Notes: a model not told the origin generated them from the sequence alone. 64,000 bases of DNA from Pectinophora gossypiella (GCF_024362695.1 NC_065408.1:4588001-4652000), one strand, 5' to 3'; positions 35,901 through 46,030 are shown, counted from the stretch's first letter. Made by a program: numbers and translations.

Positions 35901-37672
35901 CCGGCAAGAAAAAGAGATCGATCGCCGTATCAAAAATGTGTGGATGAGGTACTTACAGTCGATGAAACATATAAGGAAAAGGGATCTTCCTATTTCATTA
36001 TAACGAAACATGACATTGATACGTGTATTCTGCCCATCCTAACCTACGGTGCCCAGACCAGGTCATGGACTGCGTCAAAATTCCAAACACAAGGTCTGCC
36101 AAAGAGCGGTTGAACGTAGTGTGTAAGGTGGCAACGGAGCGAGTCCGAAACACAAAACTATGTTCAAAAACTGGAGACGCTGAAGCTGCCAGACTTAAAT
36201 GGGATTGAGCTGGATATGTTTGACACATGCACCATAAGCGGTGGGCACGGATCGTCATGCATTGGGTGCTTCATGGCGGGTACAGGCATTGTGTTGAACC
36301 TCAAAAGAGTTAGCATGACGACTTGGACGCTTGACGGAATACGCACAGGATCTCAAAAAATGGAAAGAGAAATTGGAGGCCTTTGCCCAGCAGTGGGATC
36401 TTGTAGGCTAGATTAGATAAGATAGTCTAAAAAATATATAAAACATTGTCACACATGGCATTGTTTAGACTGGTACAAATTAAATATCTACCAACAATAA
36501 GACAGTTGAATGTAAATTGATGCAAATTACAGTCGCTCTTCCATTGCGTGTGTTGAGGTCAAAGATTGTAACTACATACCTTGTCTATTGCCTGTGGGGT
36601 AATCGAAACGTGATGAAGCAAAAGTTTCTTGAATTACAAATACATATTTATACATACATAAAATGACGCCTATATTCCATTGGGTGGCAGAAACGCCACT
36701 TGCTTGTTTGCTACGCACCTAACAAACTACTTTCGTTTCTTCCACTCTCATAAAAATTGTCACAAATACTCGCCAATTTAGAGTACTATCTAAAGTTGTT
36801 CAAGGTATATTCGCCTAGACCTTCCATTTTCGACTCTACCTCTTATATTCGAGCGATAATCTATAAGGTATTTATTGTACTCTGAAACGCGAACTGTTAC
36901 TCTAGCTATTCTAGTTTTATATAAACTATATACGTATGTCAAAGTTGTCGGTAGATAATAGATGCAGAAGTGAGTGAAAATATCAGCCCAATTTATTTTG
37001 TCGCTCTTAAACTTAACTCAGCATCAAAATCATAATAGCAATCTTGCTGTTGAATGTATATTCAATTTTGCTTAGAACATCTATGTAGTATCTATTTGTT
37101 AAACTTTACCCTTTAATTTCTGTACATTCTTGTTGATTTATACAGCATTATACTGTGGGTATTATTTATTTATTGTGTTGCTATCATAACGTAACTATTG
37201 TCAGATTTTTTTTATTCTTCTTCTTCAGCCATTCTCACTCTCATTAATAACTCTCTCTTGAATTTAATTAATACCTATTGCTTCCTTTTTTCAGCTGCAA
37301 TTCTTCTGGTGTGTAGTTCACATGAGCCTCATAGTTTTCAAGCCAGACTGCGCATATCCTCGCTGGACGGCCGCAGTGTTTCTGCCCCAGAACCTCTTCA
37401 TGCTCATTTTGTTCATAGACTTCTATATCAGAGCCTACATAAAGAAACCCCAAGTCAAACCTGAAGTTAAAGATAGCAATGGCAAGGAAAATGGACACAA
37501 AAAAGATGTTACCAACGGCAGAGGAAATGGGCATAAAAATGGATACACAAATGATAATACCAATGATCACAAAAATGGACATAAGAATGGAAACGGCATC
37601 AAAAATGGTTCAAGCAAAAAATCTACCACTGAAAGTAAAAAAACTTTTAACGGCCACGAAAAAGTACATTGA
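21392..37672 (+). CDS. Very-long-chain fatty acid elongase (ELOVL/ELO family), copy C, complete
   Basis: Six exons: 21392-21452, 29070-29260, 30717-30854, 31365-31470, 32556-32692 and 37295-37672 (TGA). All introns are GT-AG, phases 1,0,0,1,0, giving 336 aa. The N-terminus is MAAIIGKAWQGYQYLFDEV, joined across the first splice to TDPRTKTWFL. Signatures: MKDRKPFNL in exon 2; KVVDLLDT (Asp where Glu is more usual); FFILRKK; LHVYHH (H146, H149, H150); HVVMYSYY; TQLQILQF across the last splice. Unlike A and B there is no intron after the LR codons; the intron instead follows LLDT, 22 codons later. After the last membrane segment a ~75-residue Asn/Gly/Lys/His-rich tail (repeated NGHKNG units) makes it about 70 aa longer than copy B; its role is unknown. 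The 7.6-kb first and 4.6-kb last introns hold SINEs, MITEs, a Helitron and a dead LINE. Role as for A and B; substrate unknown. Confidence 0.95.
21885..22010. repeat. Pair of GTGACGTCAC palindromes, probable MITE
   Basis: ATGTGACGTCACATTT (about 21891) and AAATGTGACGTCACTG (about 21968) are inverted about a short centre and each contains the palindromic CRE-like TGACGTCA. They lie in intron 1 of elongase C. A repeat origin is more likely than a designed enhancer. Confidence 0.45.
22540..22810. mobile_element. MITE with GTAGTTTCC-type inverted ends
   Basis: The left end (AGTCTCCAACTAGTC) and right end (GACCTAGGAAACTAC) are inverted repeats of about 15 bp with mismatches. Related copies are at 50232-50470 and 53700-53995, and a degraded one is near 365-620. 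It lies in intron 1 of elongase C. Confidence 0.6.
23400..23672 (+). repeat. SINE family 1 (tRNA-derived), 3'-truncated copy
   Basis: The tRNA-like head (GGCCTCCGTGGTCCAGTGGT, then GATCGAATCCCGGTGGGGAC) supplies A- and B-box-like sequence. A body follows with GTGCTTCGGAAGGCACGTTA and a TTTGGCGGCTCAATAGTAAC block; the GAAGAA tail is missing. It lies in intron 1 of elongase C. Confidence 0.85.
23772..23955 (+). repeat. Inner copy of the 16912-17368 transposon
   Basis: About 175 bp (CCTCGTTTTACAC, ATCGTACACGCGCATC, GTGTGACGTCTGAC, GAGAGTTGCCGTTCTG blocks) run in the same order as in 17000-17180. The 22-bp terminal repeats were not found next to it. Confidence 0.6.
24595..24715 (-). repeat. LINE 3' end (AATTCAAA-tail family), reverse
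   Basis: CCAAATTCAAAAATATTTTA followed by CAGTAAGAAATCAAGTTACA and GTCAATTTTTACACAATGAC matches the copies at 12025 and 40476. Intron 1 of elongase C. Confidence 0.6.
24982..25309 (+). repeat. SINE family 1, full-length copy
   Basis: This is the complete unit: tRNA-like head from GGCCTCCGTGGTCCAGTGGT, ACATCACGAAAATCACTTTG, the shared core GTGCTTCGGAAGGCACGTTA, GGCGGCTCAATAGTAACCTT, and the end CTCACAACCCACACGATAGA with a short GAAGAA tail. Intron 1 of elongase C. Confidence 0.9.
25793..25870 (-). repeat. LINE 3' end (AATTCAAA-tail family), reverse
   Basis: A TCAAATTCAAATTTAATAAC start, then ATACTTTGAGTCATT and ACATAACGAACGTCTC, matches the other three copies. It abuts the next SINE-like repeat. 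Confidence 0.5.
25870..26075 (+). repeat. SINE family 4 (shared core, RTE-like 3' tail)
   Basis: The GTCGAAATCACTTAGTGAGA start and the GGAGGGCATGATAAGCCGTT core are followed by CAACCCGCAGTGGAGCAGCG, CCTCCGGTTGATTGAAAGGA and GCCCTGCAGTGGGACGTATA. The same unit starts at 63805 and is cut by the window end. Intron 1 of elongase C. Confidence 0.75.
26443..26747 (+). repeat. SINE family 1, near full-length copy
   Basis: Head AGCCTCCGTAGTCCAGTGGT and body as in 24982-25309, with a small deletion before GATACGTGCTTCGGAAGGCA, and a (GAA)n tail. Its head and body create a spurious 153-codon frame at 26303-26764. Intron 1 of elongase C. Confidence 0.85.
27370..27465 (+). repeat. Dispersed repeat (CGCTCCCCATTTGT family)
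   Basis: AGTCCTCAGCGCTCCCCATT, a CCAAGTTAATGACATTTG block and AATAAGTCACATCAAAAAA are shared with 28500-28590 and, in part, 30350-30400 and 62175-62240. The A-rich end suggests a retroelement 3' end. Intron 1 of elongase C. Confidence 0.5.
28495..28590 (+). repeat. Dispersed repeat (CGCTCCCCATTTGT family), second copy
   Basis: GAGAGCCTTCAGCGCTCCCC, GTCCGGCCAAGTAGTTAATG and AATAAGTCACGTCAAAAA match 27370-27465, again with an A-rich end. Intron 1 of elongase C. Confidence 0.5.
29456..29631. mobile_element. 176-bp MITE with ~40-bp near-perfect inverted ends
   Basis: CCAGGGGCCTGTTTTATAAA continues through ACTTACAATTGTAAATTACAA and is mirrored by the right end up to GCCCCTGG at 29631. It lies in intron 2 of elongase C, next to a sequence (about 29400-29455) also seen near 50845-50920, so it may be nested in another repeat. 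Confidence 0.8.
29964..30080 (-). repeat. SINE family 1 3' fragment, reverse
   Basis: TTCTTCTTCTTATCGTGTGG, GGTTGTGAGGTAGAATACCA and GAGCCGCCAAAGGCCCCTGA match the reverse of the family-1 end. Intron 2 of elongase C. Confidence 0.7.
30508..30660 (+). repeat. SINE family 1 3' fragment
   Basis: TTGGTCCCGGTTACTACTTA, GGGGCCTTGGGGGCTCAAAA and CTCACAACCCACACGTTAAA match the family-1 body. It ends just 57 bp before exon 3 of elongase C. Confidence 0.65.
31167..31229 (+). pseudogene. Relic of an elongase last exon inside elongase C
   Basis: About 60 bp in intron 3 of elongase C match positions 37373-37436 of its own last exon (AVFLPQNLFMLILFIDFY). In the 18 shared codons there are five substitutions and all are third-position synonymous ones (CTA/CTG, CCG/CCC, CAA/CAG, AAT/AAC, TTT/TTC). 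A 2-bp deletion then breaks the frame and similarity ends. The pattern suggests a fragment of a former functional elongase copy that diverged under selection before decaying, not a fresh duplication. No other exon of that copy was found nearby. Confidence 0.75.
32955..32992 (+). repeat. (TCTG)n microsatellite
   Basis: About nine tandem TCTG units near the 5' part of the Helitron. Confidence 0.9.
33120..34560 (+). repeat. 134-bp tandem repeat array
   Basis: The anchor TATGAAAAA recurs at 33137, 33271, 33405, 33539, 33673, 33807, 33941, 34075 and 34209, a spacing of exactly 134 bp each time, then at 34402 and 34537 with altered spacing. Each unit contains GGAATTCCCGAAATTCCCAC and GGGAACGGGAATTAGCGG, which form an inverted GGGAATT/AATTCCC pair. 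The middle copies are nearly identical; the ends are more diverged. Confidence 0.95.
35290..36420 (+). pseudogene. Dead RTE-like LINE reverse transcriptase
   Basis: Fragments in several frames give an RT signature: FYMAFVDYSKTFDSLNHLAI (catalytic-aspartate block A, near 35400-35455), then GIKQGDPLSPNL (about 35570-35600) and a C-terminal end in which WDWAGHV and, at the very end, FAQQWDL can be read. Multiple stops and frameshifts make it non-functional. It lies in the last intron of elongase C downstream of the Helitron. The family assignment rests on the motif order only. Confidence 0.75.
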
Positions 37673-37834
37673 TTTGTAAATTTTTATGTTGGTTATAAAG
37701 TTATTATTATTATTAAGAATGCATGTTTTTGTACAGTTTGTAAATGAGTCTGGATTTGTGTTGATAGCAGTATGACTTTAGTGTAATGCTATATCATTAT
37801 AATAAGGTTTTTATAATATTTCTGTTTGTCGCCA

Positions 37835-37840
37835 AATAAA
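37835..37840 (+). terminator. Polyadenylation signal of elongase C
   Basis: AATAAA occurs about 160 nt after the TGA stop, followed by a T-rich stretch. Confidence 0.6.
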
Positions 37841-38319
37841 ATTATTTTTTGCTACCACTCAACACCTTCAGAATAATTGTGACAACATCAGGTGCTAGAG
37901 AAATTATTATAATGTGAAATAATGCCAGTAAGAAACAGTCTTCCGAGGGAATTCGACCGCATAGTAAAATCTATGTTTTTTTTTAAAAGTAAATTCCCTG
38001 TCCTGTTTCAAAGTAATTTTCATTTTCTGAGTGTCAATATAGATATAACAAAAGCCAAAAGGCCTACCGTCAGCTTGTAATAGCTTCTCAGGCATTTAAA
38101 TCGCTTTGCTCTCAGGGTCTACTCGAAGAAGATGACGAATATTTACTAAGTTGACATTGATATCTAAACTTGACTTGACTTCCTAAAACTATAAAGGTTT
38201 TTATTGAAATTAGACCTCAAAAAAAGTTGAAGTTGATTCATGGTTATTTCTTACATTAAATTATAATCGTAAGAAATGTAAATTATGTTCAGGAATTATT
38301 ATTTGTGTTTGTTCATCGT

Positions 38320-38530
38320 CAACATCTCCCTAGGTAATATTATCTCGTTTTCATGGGGTCCGCTTACCTAACCTGAGGATTTGACAGGTCGGGGTTTTTT
38401 TTACAGAAGTGACTGATCATCCAACCTACGAATAGATATACAGGTTAATTGGCATACCTCTGAAACGCATTTCTCTCAATTTGTGAGTTATTAAATCCGA
38501 AAACTGTTTATTCGTAACTCACCTTTCTTG
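38320..38530 (-). repeat. SINE family 3 3' fragment, reverse
   Basis: ATCTCCCTAGGTAATATTAT, CCGCTTACCTAACCTGAGGA and TTTGACAGGTCGGGGTTTTT match the reverse of family 3; the 5' part is diverged. Confidence 0.55.
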
Positions 38531-38884
38531 AACTGAGCCACAACTACTATCTACTTATATTAAACAACTACCTATATAATTTTGAAAACACTGCAAGTTT
38601 CACCGTTTTTCTTTGGGAATCCCATAAGTACTTCATTATTTATTAAACTTGTTAAAGGGATACCACAACGACTTGAAGAATCAATATTTCTAAACCGTTT
38701 TGCAATCTATTACTTAGAATCTGAAGGCAATAATGTGTACGTAATGATTACTAGGCGGGTTCAAGTATCAATTTAAAAGGAAAAGAAAATATTTTAACGG
38801 AAATAAAACTTCGAAGATTCTTTGAATTTTCAGTCTTGTATAACAAATATTTACCGTATCAGTTCTGTGATAGAGATAACCCTC

Positions 38885-39080
38885 GTGTCAGGATTATTAT
38901 TGAGCCGCCTAAGGTCCCTGACATGGCTCATGTAGCGATTACGTGCCTTCAGAAGCACGGATCGTCTTACTTTCGGACAACCTGTAATGCCCTAATCAAA
39001 CTAGGGATCACAGAGTGATTTTTGTGATATGTCCCCACCGGGATTCGAACCCGGGACCTCCGGATCGTGAGCCCAATATA
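38885..39080 (-). repeat. SINE family 1, reverse copy with head
   Basis: From the 3' side: TTATTGAGCCGCCTAAGGTC, AAGCACGGATCGTCTTACTT, ATGTCCCCACCGGGATTCGA and the tRNA-like head ending GATCGTGAGCCC. It is deleted around the shared core. Confidence 0.8.
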
Positions 39081-39304
39081 TATTATATATACATAGCTAC
39101 CCACTGACTAACGGACATAATTGTTCTCCCAGGAGCGCGGGCGGGAGGGGGGGATGATTTATGGGGAGTGTTTTATCATAATGTCCCGGTGAACATGGGT
39201 CAATTTCCAGATCTTCGAGACGCCCTAAGATCTGGTGAAACTTTGATGCCTGGATCAATTTTTTTCTCGCATAACGTATTTTTTAAAGCTTGGTCAAATT
39301 CTAT

Positions 39305-39334
39305 CTCACACACACACACACACACACACACATC
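39305..39334. repeat. (CA)n microsatellite
   Basis: About thirteen CA units abut the 3' end of a reverse SINE. Confidence 0.9.
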
Positions 39335-39515
39335 ATCAGCCCATTAACGTCCCCACTGCTGGGGCACGGGCCTTCCCTATGGATGGATAGGGAGTAAGGG
39401 CCTTAAACCACCACGCGGGCCCAGTGCGGATTGGTGGTTATTAACGACTGCTAATGCAGCCGGGACCAACGGCTTAACGTGCCTTCCGAAGCACGGAGGA
39501 GCTCGAGATGAAAAC
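39332..39515 (-). repeat. SINE family 2, reverse copy
   Basis: ATCATCAGCCCATTAACGTC, CCTATGGATGGATAGGGAGT, CAGTGCGGATTGGTGGTTAT and CTTCCGAAGCACGGAGGAGC match the reverse of 46031-46303. The tRNA-like head is missing. Confidence 0.8.
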
Positions 39516-40475
39516 TATTTTTTTTAATTCTATCGCCGGTGAATAAAATCAAAGTCAGTCATGTGATGGTTGTACCTCTTAACTACCCCAATTTTGCTAT
39601 AATCGTGGTTGTATGTTATATTAAGTTAAAAATAATTAGGTACTTACTTTATCTCTTCTAAACTTAATAGGTTGTTAGATATTACCCATTACTTTGTTTA
39701 AAGTAAACACACGAATGTTATTTCAATATGTAATTATATTGTAGCACATGTTGTAACAGCGCGTAGATTCATATTATCTTTACTGAATAAGTCATTTCTT
39801 TTCTCGTGCAAAGTATAACATGATACTATGAATTGATTTGTGATAGGCTATCTAATGCTTTGTGAAAGAAGACGCGCTCCTCCTGAAGTGTTTGGTGTCG
39901 CGAGCTGATTGGCTGCCTCTATGGCTAGAGTAATCGGGTCGTCGGGATTGTATATTACGGCCTTCGGACGCCGATACTTTTGAGTACCGTCCCTAAGCGG
40001 GATTTATTCGGAAGCCGCAACTACCAGGGGATTTGGGTGGTGCGGAGCAGAATCGAAAAAACGTTTGGAAGCTAATTTGAGCCATTGGGCAATGGTTGGC
40101 AGACCTAGGTCAATGTGCAGATTTTCATTGCGAAGGAACCACAGAGCTCCCGTGGCTTTCCGCATGAAACGATTATGCACCCAAAGACAATCCCCGTTTC
40201 GTGTAGGGCTGTTTCAGATTATGGAAACAAAGGAACTAAATGCTATTGGGTTGAGGGTTAGTGGACCGGGATACTTGGGCTATGAGGGACTATGGCACCT
40301 GCTCGACCAATGTTGGTAGACGTGGATAAAATGAGTAGGCGGTAACTCACCACTCATTGGATGGGCCACCTATCTAGCCGACGAGACAGGATGGCAAGGC
40401 AGCAACATGGTTGTGAGCAGCTCAGGTTGTCGAGAGATGTACACCGCGTTCTGCGAGACGGGTTGGCTATTTTTC

Positions 40476-40565
40476 ATATTCAAATTCAAAAATATCTTTA
40501 TTCAGTAGGTAACATAGTTTGAATCTACATTTTTTACATAACGTACGTCTCGTCCGCCAAAAACT
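40476..40565 (-). repeat. LINE 3' end (AATTCAAA-tail family), reverse
   Basis: ATATTCAAATTCAAAAATAT followed by CTTTATTCAGTAGGTAACAT and ACATAACGTACGTCTCGTCC matches the copies at 12025, 24595 and 25793. Confidence 0.6.
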
Positions 40566-41299
40566 ACTTCTTCCCGGGCTTCCTTGTCAGACATGATGGA
40601 GACAGACTGATCACTATGTGGTAGGTAATCACCACACCTACCATATTGATGAAATATATGGAAGGTATGGTGACTACCTATTACATATTCCATCATTATC
40701 AATTTCAGTATAAAAAAGTGGCTGCAAGTTGTCTTCTGATTACTTGTGGTACTGCCTAGCCAATTAGGGATTACAGGCGTGATAAAATGTGTGATAAGAT
40801 TTCAGTTTGTTGATTTTCGTGAAGCTTGCGTGTGTGTTTAGTCGACACGCCTTTTCGTGCGGAGTGAGACCCAAACTCTGACCCAATTATGTCATTAACA
40901 GTAATTTTACAATTAATAAAACTTACCTATACAAAAACAGAACTATTAATAGGCAAACTAGAACCACCATCGATTTCGTGCTTCCTGTTGTATTTTGCTA
41001 TTGTAGTTTATGACAAAATTAGAGATAGTAAAACTGAAAATATAAGTAATTAGTCAAGACAATTGACAGATTTTTAAAGAAAGAAAACTGTAAGTATTTT
41101 TTTTATTAAAATACCCTTTTCTTAGTATTTTTTCTATTAATTACAAGCAATAACATTAAGTTACTTTGTACTTACTATTCCTATGGAACTGAATCCGAAA
41201 TAACCATTTATTCATTGATTCCTGAGAGGACACCACAGGAACAATACAAAAACACCAAGAAAAAAATAAACTTACACAAAATGACATAACAGAAACGTA

Positions 41300-41520
41300 A
41301 AATATTGGTCTTAATAGTCATGTCAAACATTATAGAAGGAAAAATTGAAGGGAAGAGAGGAAGGGGTAGACCTAGGATAACATTTATGAAACAAATAAAA
41401 GAGAAGGTGCAGGTCGTGTCGTATCGGGAGGTGAAGATTTTGGCGGCAAGAAGAGAGGAATGGCGATTACTCCACCGACAAGAGCGCAGCTCTTAAATAG
41501 AGAGAGAGAATAGTCATGTG
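41300..41520 (+). pseudogene. RTE-like LINE C-terminal end and 3' tail
   Basis: A 63-codon frame encodes IEGKIEGKRGRGRPRITFMK, then QIKEKVQVVSYREVKILAAR and REEWRLLHRQERSS, the RGRPR-type C-terminus of RTE-like elements. It ends in CACCGACAAGAGCGCAGCTC plus a purine-rich tail. It identifies the likely source of the 3' tails at 11136, 14783, 19803, 52660 and 53865. Confidence 0.75.
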
Positions 41521-41671
41521 GTGGTGGTGGACGTCCTCAGTAAGTGGACCTCACTCAGCACCGCGGCGAATGCTGGTATTCTTCGGGCCCAGCCGAGTAG
41601 CCTCTGCGCTTCGACGCTGCAGCCACAAATATCATTTCAAAGAACTGACGACTCTTTCTTTATTGGAATTA

Positions 41672-41730
41672 TTCTTCTTCTTCTTCTATCGTGTGGGTTG
41701 TGAGGTGGATTACCAACCCCATCAACCCAA
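41672..41730 (-). repeat. SINE family 1 3' end, reverse
   Basis: TTCTTCTTCTTCTATCGTGT then GGGTTGTGAGGTGGATTACC is the reverse complement of the family-1 end. Confidence 0.65.
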
Positions 41731-41802
41731 AAATCAATCAATCAATTAATTGGAATTATTTTTAAAACACAATAATAATCGGTCTGTGTTTTATTTTCTT
41801 AA

Positions 41803-42137
41803 GCGCTGTTGGTAGAACGCTTGCCTGTCACTTTGAGCTCGCAGGTTCGAATCCAGCACAGGCCTAAACCAATGATTGTCGAATTTCTTTTCAATTTCAT
41901 GTTTGGATTATAAAGAATTATCACGTGCGCAGCGGTGAAGAAAAACATCGTGAGAAAACCCACATTCATGAGAAATGCATTTTTGGAGGTATATGATTTA
42001 ACCTGTATTGGGCTGGTTTTCACTTCGCGAGTTGGATGGTCAGACAGGCAGTCACATCTGCAAAAAAACCGGATCTGTGAAATCTTCAGGTTAGGTAAGT
42101 GGACCCTGTGACGAACAGGATAATGCTAGGGAGATGA
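41803..42137 (+). repeat. SINE family 3 (tRNA-derived), best copy
   Basis: The head GCGCTGTTGGTAGAACGCTT with the B-box-like GCAGGTTCGAATCCAGCACA is followed by GGCCTAAACCAATGATTGTC, ATCACGTGCGCAGCGGTGAA, GGTATATGATTTAACCTGTA, GTCAGACAGGCAGTCACATC and the end GACGAACAGGATAATGCTAG plus GGAGATGA. Reverse and partial copies occur at six other places. Confidence 0.85.
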
Positions 42138-42659
42138 TTATCTTATTATGAAAACTTTGTCCTCGCCGGCTTTGCAGATTTTTTGTCATAAGTAGGTAGC
42201 TCGAAATTAGAATGGCATGGTATTTAAAAACCTGCATTTTCTCCAAAATGCAGTTACAATCAAGCATAAAATCAATTCTGGGATTTATGACTCGGCAGTC
42301 ATAACTATTACCTACTCAACTATCAGCCATCTGAAGCCATTGAATTGTCCTCTAACTCCGATGTAGGTCGTGCTTCACCTGAAAACCGTTGGTATAAAAC
42401 ATAACATATAAATATTAAAAGATTTGAGTGCGTTTGAACCGACCCAACCTGGTCTAAAGCAGCGATGTGGTCTAAGTTCAAGCAAGCAAACTCAAATAAT
42501 GCATTACACTCTTGCCTTGAAAATCCCCAAATTACTTACGTGTATCGGGGAACAATGATGCAGAATTCCATTCTTTAGCAGTTCGCATAGTGGAGGAGGA
42601 AGCGTGTCTAGCGGTTCGAAGAGGAATGTCGACCAGATATGGATGCATTATATTATATG

Positions 42660-42840
42660 TCGTTAGTAATTCTTTGTTTCTTTTTAGGGCTCCGTAAAAA
42701 GACTGGATTTTACCACCAGTTTTAAGATGATAGATAAACATTTTTCTGACAAACTGATGTTTTTTTTATATGTCCGTAAATGGTGCAAGAAAGCCACGGC
42801 GCGTGTCCGGCTCACACTTGACCCGATTTTTAGCACAGAT
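42660..42840. repeat. Dispersed repeat (GGGCTCCGTA family)
   Basis: The stretch carries a TTTTTAGGGCTCCGTAAAAA block and a CCGGCTCACACTTGACCCGA block, which I recall from common insect repeats. No second copy was found here. Confidence 0.35.
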
Positions 42841-42984
42841 AGATTTTATTCAATATTTAAAAAGTTGAAATATCAAACGCCCTTTTTTAAACACAATAAA
42901 TGATTCTCTTCACATGCAAAAAAATACTTATTCTTTCATAAAAAATACATAATTCCTATAATTATATCCGTTAACGAGTTGTTG

Positions 42985-43315
42985 TTACGATGCTCGACAA
43001 AATCCGTAACGAATACGTGCGCGGCAGTCTCGGCGTACGCGACATCTCCGAAAAGCTACAAGAGAGCAGGCTCCGTTGGTTTGGGCACGTAAAAAGAAGA
43101 CCTCCAGATTATGTGGGTAACGTTACAGCCAATCTAAACATACCAGGGCTTAGACCAAGAGGACGGCCAAAACAAGATGGGCGGATGTGGTCAAAAAGGA
43201 CCTGTGTATGTGCAATGTCTCCGAGAACGACACGTCCGATAGAGCGAAGTGGAAGAGAAGTACGAAGAAGGCAGACCCCACCATCAGATGGGAATAATAA
43301 ATGCCAAGGAGAGAG
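42985..43315 (+). pseudogene. RTE-like LINE C-terminal fragment
   Basis: A 141-codon frame begins MLDKIRNEYVRGSLGVRDIS, with KLQESRLRWFGHVKRR and GLRPRGRPKQDG, the conserved C-terminal part of RTE-like polyproteins. The original frame then shifts near 43185: the continuation of the element (KKDLCMC, AKWKRSTKKADPT) lies in another frame. It is 5'-truncated and broken. Confidence 0.75.
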
Positions 43316-46030
43316 AGAGAACGAGTTGTTGTTAAACATTCAATCTTATTTAGAATCCGAAGTATGCTTAAACATTCAACATTTTCAGACCTTCTTTTTC
43401 TATCTCAACATTTGAAAGATAAGTAAACATCAACTTTACTTTCATACATAATCTTTGCCAGATTTATCTCGAGTAAAATCGTTCGTAAGCGCTGTGGAAA
43501 TGTCTTCTTAGTACTTTGTTGCATTAGTTTATAATTATAGAATGTTTTGTTTGAGTTGTAGATTTTTTAATATATATATTAGTTTAAAAAACTAGGACAA
43601 TCTTAAAGAACTTATGTCTAACGTTGCGTGCTGTTCGCTTATTTTATATGCCGACGGGTCGATAGTACCGCAGTGTTGAGCCATACTTCGTTACCGTCGC
43701 ACGGGTGGCGTACCAGCTGTTTCGTACCGACAGTTTTGAAAATCGAACAGTAAGTTTTTATATTTTGAATTATTCAACCTTATTTTTATCTTTTTTCTGA
43801 ATAGATTGTGAAAGAAGAACACATATTTTTAATGGCCAGTGTCGTAACGTGTTATGTAGAAGAAGTTTTTGATAAAATAGGGATTTGATTTGTTTATTTA
43901 GGCTACTTTTACCGAACTTAGAAATTAAATTCGCCGGTATTGGTAACAAAAAGAAGTACTTAAACTTTTTTTTTCAAAAACTGCGGATTTAAAAAAAAAA
44001 TGATAGGTAAGTAGCTAAACGTTATATAATAACAATTCTATAATGAAAACGTCTTTGTTTTTCATTATGTAACATCGCTTTGAGTGACTCCCTTTAAGTG
44101 ACTGAAAATTTATGTTAAGTCTCTTAAAGTAGGGCGGAAAAATTACATAATTCGATTTAAACCGGTGTACCAACCTAGATGTACGGACTATTCTATTAAC
44201 AGTTTATGTGAACTAGATATTATTAAGCGCAAAATTCCGCTACTAAACCGATACATTTGGTCAACAATGTAGTTTTATAATGACAACGTGCCCAAATCAG
44301 AGAAAATTCTCGTATGAATTGGTTTCGTTCGATTTTCGCGAATATCCTTTCTTGAGTACGTGAATTTGAATTCGAATTGAGCTTGATGTAAATTTTACGA
44401 TGTTAAGCACGATTTCGTTTAAATAACTAGAGTAATACATACATTGCATGTTAATAGAGTTAACAATAGGAAAGTCAAAATTTTACAGATGAAAATACTG
44501 CAAATTCGACGTGTGTGACAAAACATTGAAATAAGTAATCGTTTGGCAAATTATAGGTACGTAGGAAACTATTTTACCGGGTCGATACATGATTAAAACA
44601 ATAAATAAGGTAAGTATTTGTTAAAAAATATTTACTTTAGGTACGTATATAAAGTACGTGTTTCTTTAAAAGTGATATAATATTAAATTTTACGAAGTAA
44701 TGCTAAATAGTACGTTTTTCATACAACTCTAGTAGATAATATTTATCTATAAGTAATACATATGTGTGCCAAATACCTGGATTTATCCCCACTTTTATCG
44801 AAGACGTGATAGTTTAAAATAGCTTAGGAGCACTTTACGTCTAGAATAGGTCTAAGATAAGAAAGTCTTTATTGAAATAAAACAGAAAATTCTTATACAA
44901 AATATCCCTCTTCTGAAAGCTGTTAGGAAGCTCTCTCGAAACCTTTTCAAACATTTTCAGGCTCTATTCAAGTTGTCATTCTCCGCTTTCGTCTGAAAAT
45001 AGTTTTTCAGGACTGAAATGAAACCAGCGATAGCGTCAGTGCTTTGATAAATTATATCCGTGAAATGTGCCGTTTTCAAAAGAAAAAACACTTATCAGTT
45101 TCGTTTGTGACTTTACTTGCCTGAAAATAAAACAATTTATAGATTCAGTAACCACCAAAAATTATAATATTCGTTTTTAAGGTTAGTACTTTATATTTAG
45201 TAGATAAAAGTAAAAAAAAAACCATTCAAGAAACATAAACAGCCATTGTACTTACTCTTATAGTGTCATAGGCACAGGGCCCATGAAGTCAACTGGAGAT
45301 CGTATGGGACCTACCCCACCACGATGCTCAACTGCGGGTTCGGAAAAAAATATATTAAATAAAATATATTGCAAATGTTGCCATTAAATTAAAAAAAAAA
45401 TAGAAAAAAAGAAAAAAGAAGAAATTTCTTTAAAAGAAATTAGAAGTAGTAGTAATTTCTATTTCTCTTTTGTTTTGTATTTTGTTTTTCCTGTGTGTGC
45501 AATAAAGCATTTGTTATGTTATGATAAGTATTTGGAAATTATTATTTAATATCAGTCTCGATTACCCGCTGCAGGGCAATGCCTTCTCTCCGTTTCTTCT
45601 TTTATTTATTCGTAAAAATAAAAAAAATATATATTAATATATAACAAAATTTTGAATTTGAGTATTAAAGTTACGGCTTACGGCGACGAAACGTCGAAGA
45701 TGTAGATCGTCGACCTCGCCGGCTGGGTCGGTATCATTGACCGGAACACTTTATAGATTAGTTTACAACACAAACACAATAAACTTGAGTATAAGGGCAT
45801 GCTTATTAATGGGTTGGGCAGAACCACAAGTAATCAGAAGAGAACTTAATGTTACGAAGTCTTAGGGATCAGGCCGGATCAGCTCATGGCCCATAATAAC
45901 GACAATTACACTTAGATTTTACCTAAATAAACTTTTTTATTATTATTATTTTTTACACTTATATTTCTTTCAACAAAGCGCGAGTTTAATGAAATTTAAA
46001 ATTTGAATTTGGAACAAATACAAATATAAT

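Noticed and set aside
36216..36416. 66-codon frame
   Set aside because: It is a wrong-frame reading of the dead RTE-like LINE end.
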